A DNA stretch of 64,000 nt from Taudactylus pleione. Lineage: Eukaryota; Chordata; Amphibia; Anura; Myobatrachidae. The stretch spans positions 537,001 to 601,000 of the forward strand of contig JAUIMM010002538.1 in assembly GCA_031769625.1 (NCBI GenBank), read 5' to 3'. Made by a program: the position numbers and the translations under genes. The notes under the pieces are model-generated. The model did not search any database, had not been told where the DNA came from, and saw only the letters and a program-made list of their open reading frames with translations. Shown in pieces: positions 55,101 through 64,000 of this stretch (the first letter of the stretch is position 1; every line of letters starts with the position of its first letter).

Positions 55101-58100
55101 TTACAGGACAGGCGCTGATAATAGGTCACTCTGCCCCCTGACACCGTGTATTACAGGACAGGCGCTGATAATAGGTTACTGCCCCCTGACACCGTGTATT
55201 ACAGGACAGGGGCTGATAATAGGTCACTCTGCCCCCTGACACCGTGTATTACAGGACAGGGGCTGATAATAGGTCACTCTGCCCCCTGACACCATGTATT
55301 ACAGGACAGAGGCTGATAATAGGTCACTCTGCCCCCTGACACCATGTATTAGAGGACAGGGGCTGATAATAGGTCACTCTGCCCCCTGACACCGTGTATT
55401 ACAGGACAGGCGCTGATAATAGGTCACTCTGCCCCCTGACACCGTGTATTACAGGACAGGCGCTGATAATAGGTCACTCTGCCCCCTGACACCGTGTATT
55501 ACAGGACAGGCGCTGATAATAGGTTACTGCCCCCTGACACCGTGTATTACAGGACAGGGGCTGATAATAGGTCACTCTGCCCCCTGACACCGTGTATTAC
55601 AGGACAGGGGCTGATAATAGGTCACTCTGCCCCCTGACACCATGTATTACAGGACAGGGGCTGATAATAGGTCACTCTGCCCCCTGACACCGTGTATTAC
55701 AGGACAGGCGCTGATAATAGGTCACTCTGCCCCCTGACACCGCGTATTACAGGACAGGCGCTGATAATAGGTCACTCTGCCCCCTGACACCGTGTATTAC
55801 AGGACAGGGGCTGATAATCGGTCACTCTGCCCCCTGACACCGTGTATTACAGGACAGGGGCTGATAATAGGTCACTCTGCCCCCTGATACCGTGTATTAC
55901 AGGACAGGCGCTGATAATAGGTCACTCTGCCTCCTGACACCATGTATTACAGGACAGGGGCTGATAATAGGTCACTCTGCTCCCTGACACCGTGTACTAC
56001 AGGACAGGCGCTGATAATAGGTCACTCTGCCCCCTGACACCGTGTATTACAGGACAGGGGCTGCTAATAGGTCACTCTACCCCCTGACACCGTGTATTAC
56101 AGGACAGGCGCTGATAATAGGTCACTCTGCCCCCTGACACCGTGTATTACAGGACAGGCGCTGATAATAGGTTACTGCCCCCTGACACCGTGTATTACAG
56201 GACAGGGGCTGATAATAGGTCACTCTGCCCCCTGACACCGTGTATTACAGGACAGGGGCTGATAATAGGTCACTCTGCCCCCTGACACCATGTATTACAG
56301 GACAGGGGCTGATAATAGGTCACTCTGCCCCCTGACACCGTGTATTACAGGACAGGCGCTGATAATAGGTCACTCTGCCCCCTGACACCGCGTATTACAG
56401 GACAGGCGCTGATAATAGGTCACTCTGCCCCCTGACACTGTGTATTACAGGACAGGGGCTGATAATCGGTCACTCTGCCCCCTGACACCGTGTATTACAG
56501 GACAGGTGCTGATAATAGGTCACTCTGCCCCCTGACACCATGTATTACAGGACAGGGGCTGATAATAGGTCACTCTGCCCCCTGATACCGTGTATTACAG
56601 GACAGGCGCTGATAATAGGTCACTCTGCCCCCTGACACCGTGTATTACAGGACAGGCGCTGATAATAGGTTACTGCCCCCTGACACCGTGTATTACAGGA
56701 CAGGGGCTGATAATAGGTCACTCTGCCCCCTGACACCATGTATTACAGGACAGGGGCTGATAATAGGTCACTCTGCCCCCTGACACCATGTATTACAGGA
56801 CAGGGGCTGATAATAGGTCACTCTGCCCCCTGACACTGTGTATTACAGGACAGGAGCTGATAATAGGTCACTCTGCCCCCTGACACCGTGTATTACAGGA
56901 CAGGCGCTGATAATAGGTCACTCTGCCCCCTGACACCGTGTATTACAGGACAGGCGCTGATAATAGGTTACTGCCCCCTGACACCGTGTATTACAGGACA
57001 GGGGCTGATAATAGGTCACTCTGCCCCCTGACACCGTGTATTACAGGACAGGGGCTGATAATAGGTCACTCTGCCCCCTGACACCATGTATTACAGGACA
57101 GGGGCTGATAATAGGTCACTCTGCCCCCTGACACCGTGTATTACAGGACAGGCGCTGATAATAGGTCACTTTGCCCCCTGACACCGCGTATTACAGGACA
57201 GGCGCTGATAATAGGTCACTCTGCCCCCTGACACCGCGTATTACAGGACAGGGGCTGATAATCGGTCACTCTGCCCCCTGACACCGTGTATTACAGGACA
57301 GGGGCTGATAATAGGTCACTCTGCCCCCTGACACCATGTATTACAGGACAGGGGCTGATAATAGGTCACTCTGCCCCCTGATACCGTGTATTACAGGACC
57401 GGCGCTGATAATAGGTCACTCTGCCTCCTGACACCGTGTATTACAGGACAGGGGCTGCTAATAGGTCACTCTACCCCCTGACACCGTGTATTACAGGACA
57501 GGCGCTGATAATAGGTCACTCTGCCCCCTGACACCATGTATTACAGGACAGGGGCTGATAATAGGTCACTCTGCCCCCTGACACCGTGTATTACAGGACA
57601 GGGGCTGATAATAGGTCACTCTGCCCCCTGACACCGTGTATTACAGGACAGGGGCTGATAATAGGTCACTCTGCCCCCTGACACCATGTATTACAGGACA
57701 GGGGCTGATAATAGGTCACTCTGCCCCCTGACACCGTGTATTACAGGACAGGGGCTGATAATAGGTCACTCTGCCCCCTGACACCATGTATTACAGGACA
57801 GGGGCTGATAATAGGTCACTCTGCCCCCTGACACCGTGTATTACAGGACAGGGGCTGATAATAGGTCACTCTGCCCCCTGACACCGTGTATTACAGGACA
57901 GGGGCTGATAATAGGTCACTCTGCCCACTGACACCGTGTATGACAGGACGGGCGCTGATAATAGGTCACTCTGCCCCCTGACGCCGTGTATTACAGGACA
58001 GGGGCTGATAATAGGTCACTCTGCTCCCTGCCACCGTGTATTACAGGACAGGGGCTGATAATAGGTTACTCTGCCCCCTGACACCATGTATTACAGGACA

Positions 58101-61100
58101 GGCGCTGATAATAGGTCACACTGCCCCCTGACACCGTGTATTACAGGACAGGCGCTGATAATAGGTCACTCTGCCTCCTGACACCATGTATTACAGGACA
58201 GGGGCTGATAATAGGTCACTCTGCCCCCTGACACCGTGTATTACAGGACAGGCGCTGATAATAGGTCACTCTGCCCCCTGACACCGTGTATTACAGGACA
58301 GGTGCTGATAATAGGTCACTCTGCCCCCTGACGCCGTGTATTACAGGACAGGGGCTGATAATAGGTCACTCTGCTCCCTGCCACCGTGTATTACAGGACA
58401 GGGGCTGATAATAGGTCACTCTGCCCCCTGACACCGTGTATTACAGGACAGGCGCTGATAATAGGTCACTCTGCCCCCTGACACCGTGTATTACAGGACA
58501 GGTGCTGATAATAGGTCACTCTGCCCCCTGACGCCGTGTATTACAGGACAGGGGCTGATAATAGGTCACTCTGCTCCCTGACACCATGTATTACAGGACA
58601 GGGGCTGATAATAGGTCACTCTGCCCACTGACACCGTGTATGACAGGACGGGCGCTGATAATAGGTCACTCTGCCCCCTGACACCGTGTATTACAGGACA
58701 GGTGCTGATAATAGGTCACTCTACCCCTTGATGCCATGTATTACATGACAGGGGCTGATAATAGGTCACTCTGCCCCCTGACACCGCGTATTACAGGACA
58801 GGGGCTGATAATAGGTCACTCTGCCCCCTGACACCGTGTATTACAGGACAGGCGCTGATAATAGGTCACACTGCCCCCTGACACCGTGTATTACAGGACA
58901 GGGGCTGATAATAGGTCACTCTGTCCCCTGACGCCGTGTATTACAGGACAGGGGCTGATAATAGGTCACACTGCCCCATGACACCGTGTATTACAGGACA
59001 GGCGCTGATAATAGGTCACTCTGCCCCCTGACACCGTGTATTACAGGACAGGCGCTGATAATAGGTCACTCTGCCCCCTGACACCGTGTATTACAGGACA
59101 GGCGCTGATAATAGGTCACTCTGCCCCCTGACGCTGTGTATTACAGGACAGGGGCTGATAATAGGTCACTCTGCCCGCTGACACCGCGTATTACAGGACA
59201 GGGGCTGATAATAGGTCACTCTGCCCCCTGACACCGTGTATTACAGGACAGGCGCTGATAATAGGTCACTCTGCCCCCTGACACTGTGTATTACAGGACA
59301 GGGGCTGATAATAGGTCACTCTGCCCCCTGACACCATGTATTACAGGGCAGGGGCTGATAATATGTCACTCTGCCCCCTGACACCGTGTATTACAGGACA
59401 GGGTCTGATATTAGGTCACACTGCCCCCTGACACCGTGTATTACAGGACAGGCGCTGATAATAGGTTACTCTGCCCCCTGACACCATGTATTACAGGACA
59501 GGCTGATAATAGGTCACACTGCCCCCTGACACCGTGTATTACAGGACAGGCGCTGATAATAGGTCACTCTGCCCCCTGACACCGTGTATTACAGGACAGG
59601 GGCTGATAATAGGTCACTCTGCCCCCTGACACCGTGTATTACAGGACAGGGGCTGATAAAAGGTCACTCTGCCCCCTGACACCGTGTATTACAGGACAGG
59701 CGCTGATAATAGGTCACTCTGCCCCCTGACACCGTGTATTACAGGACAGGCGCTGATAATAGGTCACTCTGCCCCCTTACACCATGTATTACAGGACAGG
59801 TGCTGATAATAGGTCACTCTTCCCACTGACACCGTGTATTACAGGACAGGCGCTGATAATAGGTCACTCTGCCTCCTGACACCGTGTATTACAGGACAGG
59901 GGCTGATAATAGGTCACTCTGCCCCCTGACACCGTGTATTACAGGACAAGGGCTGATAATCGGTCACTCTACCCCCTGACACCGTGTATTACAGGACAGG
60001 CGCTGATAATAGGTCACTCTGCCCCCTGACACCGTGTATTACAGGACAGGGGCTGATAATAGGTCACACTGCCCCCTGACACCGTGTATTCTAGGACAGG
60101 CACTGATAATAGGTCACACTGCCCCCTGACACCGTGTATTACAGGACAGGGGCTGATAATAGGTCACACTGCCCCCTGACACCGTGTATTCTAGGACAGG
60201 CGCTGATAATAGGTCACTCTGCTCCCTGACACCGTGTATTACATGACAGGGGCTGATAATAGGTCACTCTGCTCCCTGACACCGTGTATTACAGGACAGG
60301 GGCTGATAATAGGTCACTCTGCTCCCTGACACCGTGTATTACAGGACAGGGGCTGATAATAGGTCACTCTGCCCCATGACACCGTGGATTACAGGACAGG
60401 GGCTGATAATAGGTCACTCTGCTCCCTGACACCGTGTATTACAGGACAGGGGCTGATAATAGGTCACACTGCCCCCTGAGACCGTGTATTACAGGACAGG
60501 GGCTAATAATAGGTCACTCTGCCCCCTGACACCGTGTATTACAGGACAGGGGCTGATAATAGGTCACTCTGCTCCCTGACACCGTGTATTACAGGACAGG
60601 GGCTGATAATAGGTCACTCTGCCCCCTGACACCGTGTATTACAGGACAGGGGCTGATAATAGGTCACTCTGCCCCCTGACACCGTGTATTACAGGACAGG
60701 GGCTGATAATAGGTCACTCTGCCCCCTGACACCGTGTATTACAGGACAAGGGCTGATAATCGGTCACTCTACCCCCTGACACCGTGTATTACAGGACAGG
60801 CGCTGATAATAGGTCACTCTGCCCCCTGACACCGTGTATTACAGGACAGGGGCTGATAATAGGTCACACTGCCCCCTGACACCGTGTATTCTAGGACAGG
60901 CGCTGATAATAGGTCACACTGCCCCCTGACACCGTGTATTACAGGACAGGGGCTGATAATAGGTCACTCTGCCCCCTGACACCTCGTACTACAGGACAGG
61001 GGCTGATAATTGGTCACTCTGCCCCCTGACACCATGTATTACAGGACAGGCGCTGATAATAGGTCACTTTGCCCCCTGACACCGTGTATTACAGGACAGG

Positions 61101-64000
61101 GGCTGATAATAGGTCACTCTGCCCCCTCACACCGCGTATTACAGGACAGGCGCTGATAATAGGTCACTCTGCCCCCTGACACCGTGTATTACAGGACAGG
61201 CGCTGATAATAGGTCACTCTGCCCCCTGACACTGTGTATTACTGGAGAGGGGCTGATAATAGGTTACTCTGCCCCCTAACACCATGTATTACAGGACAGG
61301 GGCTGATAATAGGTCACTCTGCCCCCTGACACTGTGTATTACAGGACAGGGGCTGATAATAGGTCACTCTGCCCCCTGACACCGTGTTTTACATGACAGG
61401 GGCTGATAATAGGTCACTCTGCCCCATGACACCATGTATTACAGGACAGCGGCTGATAATACGTCACTCTGCCCCCTGACACCGTGTATTACAGGACAGG
61501 TGCTGATAATAGGTCACTCTGCCCCCTGACACCGTGTATTACAGGACAGGGGCTGATAATAGGTCACTCTGCCCCCTGACACCTCGTACTACAGGACAGG
61601 GGCTGATAATTGGTCACTCTGCCCCCTGACACCATGTATTACAGGACAGGCGCTGATAATAGGTCACTTTGCCCCCTGACACCGTGTATTACAGGACAGG
61701 GGCTGATAATAGGTCACTCTGCCCCCTGACACCGCGTATTACAGGACAGGCGCTGATAATAGGTCACTCTGCTCCCTGACACCGTGTATTACAGGACAGG
61801 CGCTGATAATAGGTCACTCTGCCCCCTGACACTGTGTATTACTGGAGAGGGGCTGATAATAGGTTACTCTGCCCCCTAACACCGTGTATTACAGGACAGG
61901 GGCTGATAATAGGTCAATCTGCCCCCTGACACCGTTTATTACAGGACAGGGGCTGATAATAGGTCACTCTGACCCCTGACACCATGTATTACAGGACGGG
62001 CTGATAATAGGTGACTCTGACCCCTGACACTGTGTATTACATGAAAGCGGCTGATAATAGGTCACTCTGCCCCCTGACACCGTGTATTACAGGACAGGGG
62101 CTGATAATAGGTCAATCTGCCCCCTGACACCGTTTATTACAGGACAGGGGCTGATAATAGGTCACTCTGACCCCTGACACCATGTATTACAGGACGGGCT
62201 GATAATAGGTGACTCTGACCCCTGACACTGTGTATTACATGAAAGCGGCTGATAATAGGTCACTCTGCCCCCTGACACCGTGTATTACAGGACAGGCGCT
62301 GATAATACGTCACTCTGCCCCCTTACACCGTGTATTACAAGACAGGCGCTGATAATAGGTTACTGCCCCCTGACACCGTGTATTACAGGACAGGCGCTGA
62401 TAATAGGTTACTGCCCCCTGACACCGTGTATTACAGGACAGGGGCTGATAATAGGTCACTCTGCCCCCTGACACCGTGTATTACAGGACAGGGGCTGATA
62501 ATAGGTCACTCTGCCCCCTGACACCATGTATTACAGGACAGGGGCTGATAATAGGTCACTCTGCCCCCTGACACCGTGTATTACAGGACAGGCGCTGATA
62601 ATAGGTCACTTTGCCCCCTGACACCGCGTATTACAGGACAGGCGCTGATAATAGGTCACTCTGCCCCCTGACACCGCGTATTACAGGACAGGGGCTGATA
62701 ATCGGTCACTCTGCCCCCTGACACCGTGTATTACAGGACAGGGGCTGATAATAGGTCACTCTGCCCCCTGACACCATGTATTACAGGACAGGGGCTGATA
62801 ATAGGTCACTCTGCCCCCTGATACCGTGTATTACAGGACCGGCGCTGATAATAGGTCACTCTGCCTCCTGACACCGTGTATTACAGGACAGGGGCTGCTA
62901 ATAGGTCACTCTACCCCCTGACACCGTGTATTACAGGACAGGCGCTGATAATAGGTCACTCTGCCCCCTGACACCATGTATTACAGGACAGGGGCTGATA
63001 ATAGGTCACTCTGCCCCCTGACACCGTGTATTACAGGACAGGGGCTGATAATAGGTCACTCTGCCCCCTGACACCGTGTATTACAGGACAGGGGCTGATA
63101 ATAGGTCACTCTGCCCCCTGACACCATGTATTACAGGACAGGGGCTGATAATAGGTCACTCTGCCCCCTGACACCGTGTATTACAGGACAGGGGCTGATA
63201 ATAGGTCACTCTGCCCCCTGACACCATGTATTACAGGACAGGGGCTGATAATAGGTCACTCTGCCCCCTGACACCGTGTATTACAGGACAGGGGCTGATA
63301 ATAGGTCACTCTGCCCCCTGACACCGTGTATTACAGGACAGGGGCTGATAATAGGTCACTCTGCCCACTGACACCGTGTATGACAGGACGGGCGCTGATA
63401 ATAGGTCACTCTGCCCCCTGACGCCGTGTATTACAGGACAGGGGCTGATAATAGGTCACTCTGCTCCCTGCCACCGTGTATTACAGGACAGGGGCTGATA
63501 ATAGGTTACTCTGCCCCCTGACACCATGTATTACAGGACAGGCGCTGATAATAGGTCACACTGCCCCCTGACACCGTGTATTACAGGACAGGCGCTGATA
63601 ATAGGTCACTCTGCCTCCTGACACCATGTATTACAGGACAGGGGCTGATAATAGGTCACTCTGCCCCCTGACACCGTGTATTACAGGACAGGCGCTGATA
63701 ATAGGTCACTCTGCCCCCTGACACCGTGTATTACAGGACAGGTGCTGATAATAGGTCACTCTGCCCCCTGACGCCGTGTATTACAGGACAGGGGCTGATA
63801 ATAGGTCACTCTGCTCCCTGCCACCGTGTATTACAGGACAGGGGCTGATAATAGGTCACTCTGCCCCCTGACACCGTGTATTACAGGACAGGCGCTGATA
63901 ATAGGTCACTCTGCCCCCTGACACCGTGTATTACAGGACAGGTGCTGATAATAGGTCACTCTGCCCCCTGACGCCGTGTATTACAGGACAGGGGCTGATA
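49168..64000. repeat. 50-bp satellite array, about 297 copies, runs off the right edge
   Basis: Unit GACAGGCGCTGATAATAGGT, then CACTCTGCCCCCTGACACCG, then TGTATTACAG. Common variants are GGGGCTG for GGCGCTG, CACCATG or CACCGCG for CACCGTG, and ATCGGTC for ATAGGTC. Occasional 48- and 49-bp units occur. Copies at the right (58000-62300) are more varied. It begins about 50 bp after the distal poly(A) signal. Small ORFs inside are artefacts. Confidence 0.98.
56920..64000. repeat. Large duplicated block in the 50-bp array (offset 5,440 bp)
   Basis: About 56920-58560 is repeated from about 62360 to the window end. Rare marks line up at exactly 5,440 bp: TTGCCCCCTG at 57171 and 62611, TTACAGGACC at 57391 and 62831, TGACAGGACG at 57941 and 63381. 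Smaller duplications are also seen: 60981 and 61581 (CTCGTACT marker, 600 bp = 12 units), and 61931 and 62129 (TTTATT marker, about 4 units). Confidence 0.88.

Noticed and set aside
49168..64000. CRISPR-like array of regular 50-bp repeats
   Set aside because: Units are contiguous with no unique spacers, the host is a vertebrate, and no cas genes are present.

Overview
The window looks like vertebrate nuclear DNA, most likely from an amphibian (probably a frog). It holds the 3' half of one conserved gene, NRBP1 (nuclear receptor-binding protein 1, a pseudokinase adaptor), on the + strand. Eight coding exons can be read with consensus splice sites and matching phases: 834-966, 2721-2823, 20814-20864, 35410-35545, 36663-36716, 46854-46917, 47006-47061 and 47148-47246. 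They give 231 residues plus a stop, about 0.7 kb of coding sequence spread over 46 kb. The amphibian assignment is an inference from very large repeat-filled introns together with a DIRS tyrosine-recombinase retrotransposon, a Tc1 element, a hAT element and retrovirus-like LTRs. No species can be named.  Nearly everything else is tandem repeat or mobile element. Introns, left to right: a 47-bp array (1-697) before exon A; a 76-bp array (1065-1768) and a CpG-rich 24-bp array (2288-2617) between exons A and B; a 16-kb array of about 127 copies of a 126-bp unit (2996-19035), then a frameshifted Tc1 element (19106-20747), between exons B and C; a hAT element (20938-26720) split by a DIRS retrotransposon (about 21213-26627, minus strand) and then 8.6 kb of related 37- to 41-bp repeats (26721-35330) between exons C and D; an unclassified interspersed repeat between D and E; and a 45/46-bp pyrimidine-rich array (36770-45729) between E and F. 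That last array is broken by a 294-bp insert and by a truncated ERV-like element with a 917-bp 5' LTR and a perfect 18-nt tRNA-Thr primer-binding site. It is followed by a related 996-bp solo LTR in the opposite orientation.  After the NRBP1 stop codon (47244-47246) the probable 3' UTR contains a 1.1-kb G-rich 23/29-bp minisatellite and ends near an AATAAA at 49113. About 50 bp further on, a 50-bp satellite starts and runs about 297 copies off the right edge.  The very long open reading frames in the arrays come from the repeats: the unit length is a multiple of three, or every frame of the unit is free of stops. I do not consider them genes. The only protein-coding content I support is NRBP1 plus the decayed transposon genes. 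The most interesting features are the concentration of independent arrays in one conserved gene, a splice-acceptor-like motif in each full 126-bp unit, repeated 5'-splice-site-like GGTGAGT motifs in the probable 3' UTR, and the hAT/DIRS nest with its target-site duplication inside a satellite unit.
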